From positions 1 to 34,249 of the forward strand of contig NZ_JACOOJ010000046.1 in assembly GCF_014287585.1 (NCBI RefSeq): a stretch of DNA of 34,249 bases. The letters are read 5' to 3'. Below are positions 5,986-15,690 of this stretch, piece after piece. This stretch comes from Parabacteroides hominis. Its GTDB lineage: Bacteria; Bacteroidota; Bacteroidia; Bacteroidales; Tannerellaceae. Within the stretch, counting starts at the first letter, position 1. Each line of letters begins with the position of its first letter. The notes below the pieces were generated by a model. It worked only from the letters and a program-made list of their open reading frames with translations. It was not told the origin of the DNA and did not search any database. Position numbers and translations under genes: made by a program.

Positions 5986-8160
5986 ATGTTACTGCCAAAA
6001 CAGTCTCACAAATGTGTAACCGGGCTGGCTTTTGCTTGTTCGTTACTGTTGGTATCCTGCACTCCGAAAGAAGTCCGGCAGGTAAGTCTTATTCCCAAAC
6101 CGGAACAGATGACAATGACCGGAGGAGTCTTTCTGGTTGATAGTCTCGCTTTGTTTGGTGAGGAATCTTCTCAAAATCTTAAAGCTGTGATCGTTGATGC
6201 CTGGTCCGGTAGCCCGGAGGGTTATCGGTTGGACGTTACGTCGAAAGGGATCGATCTGCGTGCCGGTTCGCCGGACGGCCTGTTCTATGGGATGCAGACG
6301 TTACGCCAACTTTATGCCGGAGGAGAGGTTCCATGCGTTTCGATCCGGGATAATCCTCGTTTTGGGTATCGGGGATTGCATCTGGATGTTTCCCGTCATT
6401 TCTTTTCCAAAGAGGAAGTGATGAAATTGCTGGATGTGATGTCTTTTTACAAGCTGAACACCTTGCATATGCATCTGACGGATGCCGGAGGATGGCGTAT
6501 CGAGATAGACAAATATCCGAAACTTACTTCCGAAACAGCATTCCGAACCGAATCCGATTGGCGTAAATGGTGGGACGGTCGCGATCGTAAGTATTTGCCG
6601 GAAGGCACGCCGGGCGCTTATGGCGGTTACTACACGAAGGAGGACATCCGGGAGATCGTGAAACATGCAGCTTCCAAACATATTAATATAATACCGGAGA
6701 TCGAATTTCCGGGGCATTCGGAAGAGGTCCTGATGGCCTATCCCGAACTGAGTTGTTCCGGTAAGCCTTACCGGAACGGCGATTTTTGTATCGGCAACGA
6801 GCAGTCGTTTACATTCATGGAAGACGTACTGGCGGAGGTGATCGATCTTTTCCCGTCCGAATATATCCACGTCGGTGGCGATGAAGCCGGGAAGTCAGCC
6901 TGGAAAGAATGTCCGAAGTGCCAGGCTTTGATGAAGGAAAAAGGGATGAAGAGCGTGGACGAGCTTCAGAGTTACATGATTCACAGGGCTGAAGAGTTTC
7001 TGATTTCGAAGGATCGCAAGCTGATCGGTTGGGACGAGATCCTGGAAGGCGGTCTGGCTCCCGAAGCGACCGTCATGTCATGGCGGGGAGAAGACGGTGG
7101 AATCAAATCGGCCCGGATGGGGCATGATGTGGTGATGACGCCGGGTAATTATATGTATTTGGATTTCTATCAGGCCGATCCGAAGACACAACCGTATGCC
7201 ATCGGTGGCTATACGCCGATAAAGAAAGTGTATAGCTATAATCCCGTCCCGGCAGATTCGTTGACGGCGGAGGAATGCCGGCATATTTTGGGTGTGCAGG
7301 CCAATACCTGGACCGAGTATATCCAGACACCCGAACATCTGGAATATATGATGTTCCCGCGTGCCCTTGCCGTAGCCGAGATAGGATGGACGCCGCAGGA
7401 ATTACGGACATGGGAAGATTTCAAACCTCGCATGAATGCTCATATCTCCAAATTGCAGGGAATGGGGATCCGTACTTTTACCCTTTCGGACGAACTGGAA
7501 GTGACCATGCAGGTCGATACCGCAGGCAGAAAGATAGAAGTTATACTGGATGCCGAGAAATATCCGGCGGAAGTCCGCTACACGACGGATGGTTCGACTC
7601 CGGTTGCATCTTCCGCTTTATATGCCGGACCGATTATCGTGAGAGATTCAGCTTATATCAAAGCTGCTATTTTCCGGGACGGAGTTCTTCAGGGAACGCC
7701 GACGGAAAAGAAGGTGGATTATCATCAGGCCATCAATAAGCCTATACATTATAATAGTAAGCTCTACAAAGGCTATATGGCCGGAGGAATGAACGCCCTG
7801 TTGGATGGCTACCGCGGTGGCCTGACTTATCTGGACGGACGTTGGCAAGGCTATTTGGATGATCTGGACTGTGTGATCGATATGGAAGGGGAGACGGATA
7901 TCCATAAAGTGTCTATCCGTTTCATGCAACTGATCGGTCCGGGTGTGTTCCAACCCGGACAAGTGGAGTTGTTGACTTCGGAAGATGGGGAAAACTTTAT
8001 TTCCCGCGGAATTGTTCCAACAACGATTCCGGCTGACGATCCGGATCTTCTGTTCCAGGAATATACGTTCGACGGTAACTGGAAAGCCCGTTATGTCCGT
8101 TTGAAAGCGCCAAGGGCGAATCCCGGTTTTATTTTTGCGGATGAGATCGTTGTTTGGTAA
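5986..8160 (+). CDS. GH20 beta-N-acetylhexosaminidase, lipoprotein
   Basis: Removes terminal beta-linked GlcNAc/GalNAc from glycans by substrate-assisted catalysis. The 724-aa sequence starts with a lipoprotein signal (LLVSC, lipid-anchor Cys at 25), so it is probably bound to the outer membrane or faces the periplasm. Order: N-terminal GH20b domain (about 32-125), GH20 TIM barrel (about 128-480) with the hallmark HVGGDE giving the catalytic pair D299-E300, a chitobiase-type C-terminal domain with YTTDGSTP near 532, and an F5/8-type carbohydrate-binding module (about 590-724). GH92 follows 24 bases later, implying shared transcription and a joint job on host or dietary N-glycans. No SusC/SusD pair is present in the window. 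Confidence 0.95.
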   Translation: MLLPKQSHKCVTGLAFACSLLLVSCTPKEVRQVSLIPKPEQMTMTGGVFLVDSLALFGEESSQNLKAVIVDAWSGSPEGYRLDVTSKGIDLRAGSPDGLFYGMQTLRQLYAGGEVPCVSIRDNPRFGYRGLHLDVSRHFFSKEEVMKLLDVMSFYKLNTLHMHLTDAGGWRIEIDKYPKLTSETAFRTESDWRKWWDGRDRKYLPEGTPGAYGGYYTKEDIREIVKHAASKHINIIPEIEFPGHSEEVLMAYPELSCSGKPYRNGDFCIGNEQSFTFMEDVLAEVIDLFPSEYIHVGGDEAGKSAWKECPKCQALMKEKGMKSVDELQSYMIHRAEEFLISKDRKLIGWDEILEGGLAPEATVMSWRGEDGGIKSARMGHDVVMTPGNYMYLDFYQADPKTQPYAIGGYTPIKKVYSYNPVPADSLTAEECRHILGVQANTWTEYIQTPEHLEYMMFPRALAVAEIGWTPQELRTWEDFKPRMNAHISKLQGMGIRTFTLSDELEVTMQVDTAGRKIEVILDAEKYPAEVRYTTDGSTPVASSALYAGPIIVRDSAYIKAAIFRDGVLQGTPTEKKVDYHQAINKPIHYNSKLYKGYMAGGMNALLDGYRGGLTYLDGRWQGYLDDLDCVIDMEGETDIHKVSIRFMQLIGPGVFQPGQVELLTSEDGENFISRGIVPTTIPADDPDLLFQEYTFDGNWKARYVRLKAPRANPGFIFADEIVVW

Positions 8161-8179
8161 ATTAAGAATTAAGAATTAA
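8160..8179. repeat. AATTAAG tandem repeat between GH20 and GH92
   Basis: The same 20-bp AATTAAG array as at 1717-1736 starts on the last base of the GH20 stop codon and ends five bases before the GH92 ATG, filling the intergenic gap. Confidence 0.75.
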
Positions 8180-8184
8180 AAAAT

Positions 8185-10428
8185 ATGAAGGTATTGTTGT
8201 TTTCTTTTTTATTGGGTTGCTGTTCTTTGCTGGTTTCTGCGCAACAGCCGGTAGATTATGTGAACCCGTTTATCGGGACAAGCAACTACGGGACGACCAA
8301 TCCCGGTGCGATTTGCCCCCAGGGAATGATGAGTGTTACGCCCTTCAATGTGATGGGGTCGGAAAGTAATAAGTTTGACAAGGACAGCCAGTGGTGGTCC
8401 ACGCCTTATTCGGCGGATAATAATTTCTTCACCGGCTATGCACATGTCAACCTGAGTGGTGTCGGTTGTCCGGAGATGGGAAGCCTGTTGCTGATGCCTA
8501 CTTCCGGGGAACTGAATGTGGATTATCACGAATACGGCAGCGAATATAAGAGTGAGGTGGCCCATCCCGGCTATTACAGCAATATCCTGACGAAATATAA
8601 CATCAAGACGGAAGCTACCGCCTCCATGCGTACCGGCCTGACACGCTTTACTTTCCCGAAAGGGCAGGGGAATATCCTCTTGAATTTGGGTGAGGGGCTG
8701 ACGAATGAAACAGGTGCGACTGTCCGTATGGTGAGCGATACGGAAATAGAGGGGAGCAAGCTGCTCGGTACATTCTGTTATAACCCGCAAGCCGTTTTCC
8801 CGATCTATTTCGTGATGAAGGTCAGTAAAGCCCCCAAGCAGGCCGGCTATTGGAAGAAGCAACGCGAGATGAAGGGAGTGGAGGCCGAATGGGATGCCTA
8901 CTCCGGCAAATATAAATTGTACACGAAGTACGACCGTGAGATGAGCGGTGACGATATCGGCGTCTGGTTCAAGTATGACACCGAAGAAGACGAAGTGATC
9001 GAAGTAAAAATGGGTGTCTCGTTTGTCAGTATCGAGAATGCCCGCCTGAATATGAATACCGAACAGCCGGATTTCAATTTCGACAAGGTGCGTGCGGCTG
9101 CCGGCAAGATGTGGAACGACGATCTGTCACGCGTGATGGTGGAAGGCGGGACGAACGACGATAAGACGATTTTCTATACCGCCATGTACCACCTGCTGAT
9201 CCATCCGAATATCATCCAGGATGTGAATGGCGAATATCCGATGATGGAGAGCCTGAAAGTCGGCCATACTACCGGGAACCGCTATACGGTCTTTTCACTC
9301 TGGGACACCTATCGCAATGTGAGTACGCTAATGACGTTGCTTTACCCGGAAAAGCAACTCGACATCATCCGTACCATGATCGACATGTATAAGGAGAGCG
9401 GATGGCTTCCGAAGTGGGAACTGTACGGACGCGAGACGCTGACGATGGAAGGCGATCCGTCTATCCCTTATATCGTGGATGCCTATATGCGCGGTTTACG
9501 TGATTATGATATCGAGACTGCTTATGAAGGCATGCGCAAAGGCGCTACTACTCCCGGCGAGTTCAATCTGCTCCGCCCGGACAATAACGATTATATGAGC
9601 AAAGGCTACGTCCCTTTGCGCGAACAGTATGATAATTCGGTTTCGCATGCTTTGGAATATTACATTGCCGACTGGAATTTATCGTTGTTGGCGGATGCGT
9701 TGGGAAAGAAGGAAGACGCCAAGCTGTTCCGTGAGCGGGCTATGGGTTATAAGCATTACTATAGCAAAGAGTTCGGTACGCTTCGTCCCATTCTGCCCGA
9801 CGGCACGTTTTATTCTCCTTTCGATCCGAAGCAGGGGGAAAACTTCGAACCGAGTCCCGGTTTCCATGAAGGAAATGCCTGGAACTACACATTCTATGTC
9901 CCTCATGATATCAAAGGTCTTGCCAAGTTGATGGGCGGACAGAAGAAGTTTGTCGATAAACTGCAGATGGTCTTCGATAAAGGATACTATGATATGGCAA
10001 ACGAGCCGGATATCGCCTATCCGTATCTCTTCAGCTATTTCAAGGGAGAAGCCTGGCGTACGCAGAAGCTGGTTCGCGAATTGTTGAGCAAATATTATCA
10101 TAATGCCCCGAACGGACTTCCCGGCAACGATGATACGGGTACGATGTCTACCTGGGCGATCTTCTCGATGATGGGGTTCTATCCGGCCTGTCCCGGTGAC
10201 CTGGATTATGTCCTGACCTCTCCGACCTTCAACAAGGTGACGATCCGGCTGGACGAGAAGTTCTATCCGAAAGGCAGCCTGGTGATCGAATCTTCCCACC
10301 GGACACCGGATGATATTTATATTAAGGAAGTGACGGCCGATGGTAAGAAGCTGAAAGGCTATACGATCTCGCAGCAGGAACTGGTTAATGCCGGGACGTT
10401 GCGGTTCATATTGGAAAGTAAACATTAA
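8185..10428 (+). CDS. GH92 alpha-mannosidase, secreted
   Basis: Family GH92 enzymes are calcium-dependent exo-alpha-mannosidases (mostly alpha-1,2, some 1,3/1,4/1,6) used by gut Bacteroidetes on N-glycans and yeast mannan. The 747-aa protein opens with a signal peptide (cleavage likely after LLVSA). The GH92 N-terminal beta-sandwich hallmark follows (VNPFIGT, then NPGAICPQGM), then the (alpha/alpha)6 catalytic domain with FSLWDTYRN, HEGNAWNY (E562 is the likely general acid) and GNDDTGTMSTW (D649-D650, base region). Key motifs are all intact. Linkage specificity cannot be read from sequence by eye. It pairs with the upstream GH20 gene. Confidence 0.96.
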   Translation: MKVLLFSFLLGCCSLLVSAQQPVDYVNPFIGTSNYGTTNPGAICPQGMMSVTPFNVMGSESNKFDKDSQWWSTPYSADNNFFTGYAHVNLSGVGCPEMGSLLLMPTSGELNVDYHEYGSEYKSEVAHPGYYSNILTKYNIKTEATASMRTGLTRFTFPKGQGNILLNLGEGLTNETGATVRMVSDTEIEGSKLLGTFCYNPQAVFPIYFVMKVSKAPKQAGYWKKQREMKGVEAEWDAYSGKYKLYTKYDREMSGDDIGVWFKYDTEEDEVIEVKMGVSFVSIENARLNMNTEQPDFNFDKVRAAAGKMWNDDLSRVMVEGGTNDDKTIFYTAMYHLLIHPNIIQDVNGEYPMMESLKVGHTTGNRYTVFSLWDTYRNVSTLMTLLYPEKQLDIIRTMIDMYKESGWLPKWELYGRETLTMEGDPSIPYIVDAYMRGLRDYDIETAYEGMRKGATTPGEFNLLRPDNNDYMSKGYVPLREQYDNSVSHALEYYIADWNLSLLADALGKKEDAKLFRERAMGYKHYYSKEFGTLRPILPDGTFYSPFDPKQGENFEPSPGFHEGNAWNYTFYVPHDIKGLAKLMGGQKKFVDKLQMVFDKGYYDMANEPDIAYPYLFSYFKGEAWRTQKLVRELLSKYYHNAPNGLPGNDDTGTMSTWAIFSMMGFYPACPGDLDYVLTSPTFNKVTIRLDEKFYPKGSLVIESSHRTPDDIYIKEVTADGKKLKGYTISQQELVNAGTLRFILESKH

Positions 10429-10448
10429 TCGGATACCAGATAAGAGGT

Positions 10449-10532
10449 GTTCCCTGCCGATGGAATTTTAGTTTCATAGGCAGGGAACTTTTGTTTCATG
10501 TAGGGGAAACTTTCGTTTCATACTTGTGAAAC
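10449..10532. repeat. Array of four interrupted dyads, 22-bp period (GTTTC-N8-GAAAC type)
   Basis: Four 18-bp dyads start at 10449, 10471, 10493 and 10515, exactly 22 bp apart. Arms are GTTCC/GGAAT, GTTTC/GGAAC, GTTTC/GAAAC and GTTTC/GAAAC, each with an 8-bp spacer. In addition GTTCCCTGCC (10449-10458) pairs with GGCAGGGAAC (10479-10488), which could form a terminator-like stem followed by TTTTGTTT after the GH92 gene. The array lies between GH92 and the aspS promoter. The same architecture with other arm sequence occurs at 23586-23672. Confidence 0.75.
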
Positions 10533-10608
10533 TCTTTTTACGATAAAATATTTAGGTCCCGCAGTCCGGTTTTTCGGCGCATTTGGCAATAACATCCTTA
10601 TATATTAT

Positions 10609-10616
10609 TATCTTTG
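10609..10616 (+). promoter_or_regulatory. Bacteroidetes -7 box (TATCTTTG) for aspS
   Basis: TATCTTTGC lies 38 bases before the aspS ATG. TTTGG at 10582-10586 is a possible but slightly too distant -33 element. Confidence 0.6.
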
Positions 10617-10654
10617 CAGCCATAGTTTGAAAATAATAGTTTAATCCATATCAT

Positions 10655-12406
10655 ATGTATAGAACAAGAACATGTGGCGACCTGCGCCTCGCTGATGAAG
10701 GCTTGGTGATTACGCTGGCCGGCTGGGTACAGAAAACCCGTAAGATGGGTGGCATGACGTTCGTGGATATCCGCGACCGTTACGGTATTACGCAATTGGT
10801 GTTTAACCAGGAAGTTGATGCCGCTCTTTGTGAGAAAGCAAATAAACTGGGACGCGAATATGTTATCCAGGTAACGGGAACCGTTCGCGAACGTTCCAGC
10901 AAAAATCCGAATATTCCTACCGGCGAGATCGAAATCATCGTTTCGGAACTGAATGTCCTGAATGCTGCCGTAACTCCTCCTTTCACGATTGAAGACGATA
11001 CGGACGGTGGTGACGACCTGCGTATGAAATACCGTTATCTGGATTTGCGTCGCAACGCCGTCCGCAAGAACCTGGAACTACGCCATCGTATGGCTTTCGA
11101 GGTTCGTAACTATCTGGACAAGCAGGGATTCCTGGAAGTGGAAACTCCGGTGCTGGTAAACTCTACGCCTGAAGGGGCACGTGACTTTGTCGTACCTTCC
11201 CGCATGAATCCGGGACAGTTCTACGCCTTGCCGCAATCCCCGCAGACCTTGAAGCAGTTATTGATGGTTTCCGGTTTCGACCGTTATTTCCAGATCGTGA
11301 AATGCTTCCGTGACGAGGACCTGCGTGCGGACCGCCAGCCTGAATTTACACAGATCGACTGCGAAATGAGCTTTGTGGAGCAGGAAGATGTGTTGAATAT
11401 TTTCGAAGGAATGGCCAAGCATTTGTTCAAGGTGATTCGCGGCATTGAAATAAAGGAAGCTTTCCCGCGTATGACTTGGCACGATGCCATGAAGTATTAC
11501 GGTAGCGACAAGCCGGACCTGCGTTTCGATATGAAGTTCGTGGAACTGATGGATATTATGAAGGGACATGGTTTCTCCGTATTCGATAACGCTGCTTATG
11601 TCGGCGGTATCTGTGCGGAAGGGGCGGCTTCTTATACGCGTAAGCAACTGGATGCGCTGACCGAATTTGTGAAACGTCCGCAGATCGGTGCAAAGGGCAT
11701 GGTATATGCCCGTGTGGAAGCCGACGGCAATGTGAAGTCGAGCGTGGACAAATTCTATACACAGGAAGTTTTGCAGCAGATGAAAGAAGCCTTCGGCGCA
11801 AAACCGGGCGACCTGATCCTGATCCTTTCCGGCGACGATGCGATGAAGACGCGCAAGCAACTTTGCGAATTGCGTCTGGAAGTGGCCGGCCAGTTGGGCT
11901 TGCGTGACAAGAACAAGTTCGCCTGCCTCTGGGTGATCGACTTCCCGCTGTTCGAGTGGAGCGAAGAAGACCAGCGTTTCTATGCTATGCACCATCCGTT
12001 TACTTCTCCTAAACCCGAAGATATTCCTTTGCTGGACAGCGATACGGGAGCTGTTCGTGCGAATGCATACGACATGGTGATCAATGGTGTTGAAGTGGGT
12101 GGCGGTTCTATCCGTATTCATGACAGCAAGTTGCAGGATAAGATGTTCCAGCTGTTAGGCTTCACCGAAGAAAAGGCACAGGAACGTTTCGGCTTCCTGA
12201 TGAATGCCTTCAAATATGGTGCGCCTCCTCACGGTGGCCTGGCTTACGGTCTGGATCGTTGGGTATCTCTGTTTGCCGGCTTGGATTCTATCCGTGACTG
12301 TATCGCGTTCCCGAAAAACAATTCCGGCCGCGATGTTATGCTGGATGCGCCCGGACAACTGGATGATTCGCAGTTGGAAGAACTGCAATTGGAAATTAAG
12401 AATTAA
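10655..12406 (+). CDS. aspS: Aspartyl-tRNA synthetase
   Basis: Class IIb synthetase that charges tRNA-Asp in the cytoplasm; 583 aa, the bacterial-type length. It has an N-terminal OB-fold anticodon domain (about 1-105; [20 protein letters not shown]), a catalytic core with motif 2 ([16 protein letters not shown]), the bacterial GAD insertion (about 280-410) and motif 3 GLDR at about 532-535. The C-terminal LEIKN and the stop codon are contributed by the AATTAAG repeat at 12394-12420, so the end of the protein is repeat-derived. The ATG at 10655 gives the normal [10 protein letters not shown] start. Confidence 0.97.
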   Translation: MYRTRTCGDLRLADEGLVITLAGWVQKTRKMGGMTFVDIRDRYGITQLVFNQEVDAALCEKANKLGREYVIQVTGTVRERSSKNPNIPTGEIEIIVSELNVLNAAVTPPFTIEDDTDGGDDLRMKYRYLDLRRNAVRKNLELRHRMAFEVRNYLDKQGFLEVETPVLVNSTPEGARDFVVPSRMNPGQFYALPQSPQTLKQLLMVSGFDRYFQIVKCFRDEDLRADRQPEFTQIDCEMSFVEQEDVLNIFEGMAKHLFKVIRGIEIKEAFPRMTWHDAMKYYGSDKPDLRFDMKFVELMDIMKGHGFSVFDNAAYVGGICAEGAASYTRKQLDALTEFVKRPQIGAKGMVYARVEADGNVKSSVDKFYTQEVLQQMKEAFGAKPGDLILILSGDDAMKTRKQLCELRLEVAGQLGLRDKNKFACLWVIDFPLFEWSEEDQRFYAMHHPFTSPKPEDIPLLDSDTGAVRANAYDMVINGVEVGGGSIRIHDSKLQDKMFQLLGFTEEKAQERFGFLMNAFKYGAPPHGGLAYGLDRWVSLFAGLDSIRDCIAFPKNNSGRDVMLDAPGQLDDSQLEELQLEIKN

Positions 12407-12420
12407 GAATTAAGAATTAA
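12394..12420. repeat. AATTAAG tandem repeat, 3.9 units, overlapping the aspS stop
   Basis: Units at 12394, 12401, 12408 and a partial at 12415. It is the longest of the three copies in the window and the one that enters an essential gene. Confidence 0.8.
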
Positions 12421-12446
12421 AATTCAAAGAGAGTATCGCGAAGCCT

Positions 12447-12464
12447 AATTGGCAATTGTCAATT
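12447..12464. repeat. AATTG-type short repeat
   Basis: AATTGGCAATTGTCAATT resembles the array at 1498-1525. It lies 17 bases before the Nif3-like gene. Confidence 0.5.
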
Positions 12465-12481
12465 AAAAAAACGAAGTTTTT

Positions 12482-13576
12482 ATGCGTATAAGGGATATAC
12501 TGAAAGAAATCGAACAATACGCTCCGTTGCCATTGCAGGAAAGCTTTGACAATGCAGGTGTGCAGGTCGGCGATGTGAATCAGCCTGCTGCCGGTGCGCT
12601 TCTTTGCCTCGATGTCACCGAAGAGGTCGTGGACGAGGCGATCGAGATGGGGTGTAACCTGATTATCTCTCATCATCCTTTGGCCTTTAAAGCGTTCAAA
12701 TCCCTGACCGGTTCGACCTATATCGAGCGGTGCATGATGAAAGCCTGCAAATATGACCTGGTGATCTATGCCGCCCATACCAACCTCGATAATGCGGCGG
12801 GAGGCGTGAACTTCCGTCTGGCGGAACTGATCGGACTGGAAAATGTCCGTGTCCTGAGCCCGCAGAAAGGAGCTTTGTTGAAGCTGGTCACTTTCGTGCC
12901 GGAAGCCTATGCCGATTTGGTGAGGACAACCTTGTTCAATGCGGGAGCCGGAACGATAGGCGACTATGATTCCTGTAGCTTCAACCTGCCGGGTAGCGGA
13001 ACTTTCCGTGCCGGCGAGGGGACGAATCCGTTCTGTGGCGAAATAGGCGAGTTGCATGTGGAACCGGAAATACGTATTGAAACGATATTGCCCGCTTTCC
13101 GTAAATCGACGGTGACCCGTGCATTGCTTTCCGTCCATCCTTATGAAGAGCCGGTGTTCGATTTCTATCCTTTGGATAATGCTTGGAACCAGGTCGGTTC
13201 GGGGGTAGTGGGAGAGTTGCCCGAAGAAGAGGGCGAACTGGTTTTCCTGCAACGGATCAAGGAACTGTTCCAGGTGGGGTGCGTGAAGCATTCCGCCTTG
13301 ACCGGCAAGCCGATACGGGAAGTCGCTTTATGCGGGGGGAGCGGTGCTTTCCTGATCAAAGACGCAATCAATTACGGTGCGGACATTTTCATAACGGGAG
13401 AGGCTAAATATAATGACTTTTACGATGTGGAAGACCGGATTCTGCTGGCGGTTATTGGTCATTATGAAAGTGAAGTCTGTACAAAAGACATCTTTTATAA
13501 CATAATATCGAAAAAATTCCCTACCTTTGCCGTACATTTTTCGAATGTTAATTCAAACCCGGTAAAATATTTATAG
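12482..13576 (+). CDS. Nif3-like dinuclear metal-centre hexameric protein
   Basis: Member of the Nif3/YqfO family (sometimes annotated as GTP cyclohydrolase 1 type 2 homolog), which forms toroidal hexamers with a two-metal centre; the physiological reaction is still unsettled. Metal-site motifs are present: SHHPLAFKAF (H64, H65) and HTNLDNAAGG (H99, D103), with further His/Glu residues in the C-terminal half (GHYESE). At 364 aa it is the long form, with a CutA1/NGG1p-like insertion at about 125-235 (VTFVPEAYADLVRTTLFNAG). The zinc-ribbon gene begins one base after its stop, so the two are surely co-transcribed, as is usual in Bacteroidetes. Confidence 0.93.
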   Translation: MRIRDILKEIEQYAPLPLQESFDNAGVQVGDVNQPAAGALLCLDVTEEVVDEAIEMGCNLIISHHPLAFKAFKSLTGSTYIERCMMKACKYDLVIYAAHTNLDNAAGGVNFRLAELIGLENVRVLSPQKGALLKLVTFVPEAYADLVRTTLFNAGAGTIGDYDSCSFNLPGSGTFRAGEGTNPFCGEIGELHVEPEIRIETILPAFRKSTVTRALLSVHPYEEPVFDFYPLDNAWNQVGSGVVGELPEEEGELVFLQRIKELFQVGCVKHSALTGKPIREVALCGGSGAFLIKDAINYGADIFITGEAKYNDFYDVEDRILLAVIGHYESEVCTKDIFYNIISKKFPTFAVHFSNVNSNPVKYL

Positions 13577-13577
13577 A

Positions 13578-14342
13578 ATGGCTACAGATAAACAATCAGC
13601 TGAAAAAGAGATTACAGTTGAAGAAAAGCTTTCTACGCTGTATCAGCTTCAGACGATGATGACTGAAATTGATAAGATCAAAACACTTCGCGGCGAACTT
13701 CCTTTGGAAGTACAGGACCTGGAAGATGAGATCGCAGGTCTGGAAACTCGTCTTCAGAACTATCAGTCAGAAATTAAAGACTTTGAGAATGCTGTTGTAG
13801 AACAGAAACATAAGATTACGGAGTCAACCGGTCTGATTGAAAAATATAAAACGCAGTTGGATAACGTGCGTAACAACCGTGAGTTCGACAACTTGTCAAA
13901 AGAAATAGAATTCCAGGGACTTGAAATCGAGTTCTCTGAAAAGAAGATTCGTGAATTCGGTGAATCGATCAACCATAAGAAAGGGGAAATAGCCGAACTG
14001 TCCGAAAGGTTGGATGGTCGTAAAGCTGATTTGGTTCAGAAGCAGGGCGAATTGGAGCAGATCATTTCCGAAACCAAACAGGACGAAGAAAGATTGCGCG
14101 AAAAAGCAAAGAAGCTGGAAGCGAATATCGAACCGCGTCTGTTGACAGCTTTCAAACGTATCCGTAAGGGAGCCCGCAACGGTCTGGCTGTCGTCTATGT
14201 ACAGCGTGGCGCCTGCGGTGGTTGTTTCAACAAGATTCCGCCTCAGAAACAGTTGGATATCAAGTTGCGTAAAAAAGTTATCGTTTGCGAATACTGTGGT
14301 CGTATCATGATCGATCCGGAATTGGCAGGTGTAGAAGAATAA
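13578..14342 (+). CDS. C4 zinc-ribbon coiled-coil protein
   Basis: 254-aa protein with a long N-terminal coiled-coil hairpin (about 15-190; many E/K/L heptads) and a C-terminal four-cysteine zinc ribbon: CGGC (C213, C216) and CEYC (C237, C240), with the conserved RGACGGCFNKIPPQ context. This is the zf-RING_7/COG1579 type, found across many bacteria next to Nif3-like genes. Its molecular role is not firmly established; nucleic-acid or ribosome association has been proposed for relatives. It follows the Nif3 gene by one base and precedes tilS by four. Confidence 0.9.
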   Translation: MATDKQSAEKEITVEEKLSTLYQLQTMMTEIDKIKTLRGELPLEVQDLEDEIAGLETRLQNYQSEIKDFENAVVEQKHKITESTGLIEKYKTQLDNVRNNREFDNLSKEIEFQGLEIEFSEKKIREFGESINHKKGEIAELSERLDGRKADLVQKQGELEQIISETKQDEERLREKAKKLEANIEPRLLTAFKRIRKGARNGLAVVYVQRGACGGCFNKIPPQKQLDIKLRKKVIVCEYCGRIMIDPELAGVEE

Positions 14343-14346
14343 TCAG

Positions 14347-15681
14347 ATGCGCGACGTTGTCCGTGCATATATAGAGAAATACCGGTTGCTTACGGAAAAC
14401 CGTCCGGTTCTGGTCGGTGTAAGTGGCGGAGCGGATTCAATAGCCCTACTCACCATTTTGGTGGAGTCGGGCTATTCCTGTATTGCGGCACATTGTAATT
14501 TTCATTTGCGGGGAGACGAATCCCAGCGTGACGAACAGTTTGTAAGAGAGTATGCCCGAAAACTGGATGTCCCTTTTCTGATGTCGGACTTCGATACCCG
14601 GAAATATGCGGTTGGCCGTCATCTCTCCATTGAAATGGCTGCCCGTGAGTTGCGTTATAACTGGTTTGAAGAACAACGGGTTGCAACCGGGGCGCAGGCT
14701 GTCGCTGTGGCTCATCATCGTGATGACAGTGTGGAAACGCTTTTGATGAATCTGGTGCGTGGAACCGGTATCCGGGGAATGAGCGGGATTCGTCCTAAGA
14801 ACGGTTTCGTGGTGCGTCCTTTGCTTGCCGTGAGCCGTGGGGATATCTTGGAATGGCTTGCCGGACGCGGTTTGACGTATGTGACCGACAGCACCAACCT
14901 TTCCGATGCCTATACGCGCAATTTCATCCGCCTGCGTGTCCTTCCACTTCTGGAAGAGATCAATCCTTCCGTGAAAAATGCGATAGCCCGTACGTCCGAA
15001 CATCTGTCGGCAGCCGAGGCTGTTTATCTGCATGTGGTGGAAGAGGCGAGGAATACCGTGGTCGAGCGGGGAGACCGCCTTTCTATTGCCGCCCTGATGC
15101 GTTACCCGTCGCCCGATGCAATTTTATATGAGTTGCTCAAAACCTATGGCTTTACTCGTCCGGTGGCAGAAGATATTTATTTGTCCCTGACGAAAGAGCC
15201 GGGCAAAACCTTTTTTTCTTCTACACATCGGTTGATAAAAGATCGTGACTATTTATTGTTGTCTCCCCTTGTAAAAGAAGAGGTTTGTGAATACACACTG
15301 ACCGGCGGCGAGAAAGTTTGGTCCGGTCCTGTTGAACTTTCTTTCGAGAAGGTTGTTATTAAAGAAGATTTCCATATCCGGAAAGATAAAAATATCGCCT
15401 ATTTTGATTACGACAAACTAACTTTTCCGCTTACCCTGCGTACATGGAGAGAGGGAGATTGGTTTATTCCTTTTGGAATGAAAGGACGGAAGAAATTAAG
15501 CGATTATTTCTCGGATCATAAGTTCAGCCGTTTCGATAAGGAACGGACGTGGCTTTTATGCAGCGGAGACGCTGTTATCTGGATTGTTGGAGAACGCTCC
15601 GATAATCGTTTTTGCCTGGACAAAATAACTAAAAGCGTGTTAGTTGTGAATTTTTTTCCGACAAAAAGCGAGAGTAAGTAA
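14347..15681 (+). CDS. tilS: tRNA(Ile)-lysidine synthetase
   Basis: Converts C34 of the CAU-anticodon tRNA-Ile to lysidine so that it reads AUA; essential in most bacteria. It has the N-type ATP pyrophosphatase loop SGGADS (residues 26-31), then AHCNFHLRGDES and AHHRDDSVETLLMNL typical of TilS. Linker and C-terminal substrate-binding domains include a TilS_C part near residues 365-440 (LRTWREGDWFIPFGMKGRKK). The 444-aa length is normal. The start at 14347 is four bases after the zinc-ribbon stop, consistent with an operon. Confidence 0.96.
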   Translation: MRDVVRAYIEKYRLLTENRPVLVGVSGGADSIALLTILVESGYSCIAAHCNFHLRGDESQRDEQFVREYARKLDVPFLMSDFDTRKYAVGRHLSIEMAARELRYNWFEEQRVATGAQAVAVAHHRDDSVETLLMNLVRGTGIRGMSGIRPKNGFVVRPLLAVSRGDILEWLAGRGLTYVTDSTNLSDAYTRNFIRLRVLPLLEEINPSVKNAIARTSEHLSAAEAVYLHVVEEARNTVVERGDRLSIAALMRYPSPDAILYELLKTYGFTRPVAEDIYLSLTKEPGKTFFSSTHRLIKDRDYLLLSPLVKEEVCEYTLTGGEKVWSGPVELSFEKVVIKEDFHIRKDKNIAYFDYDKLTFPLTLRTWREGDWFIPFGMKGRKKLSDYFSDHKFSRFDKERTWLLCSGDAVIWIVGERSDNRFCLDKITKSVLVVNFFPTKSESK

Positions 15682-15690
15682 AAATATTAT

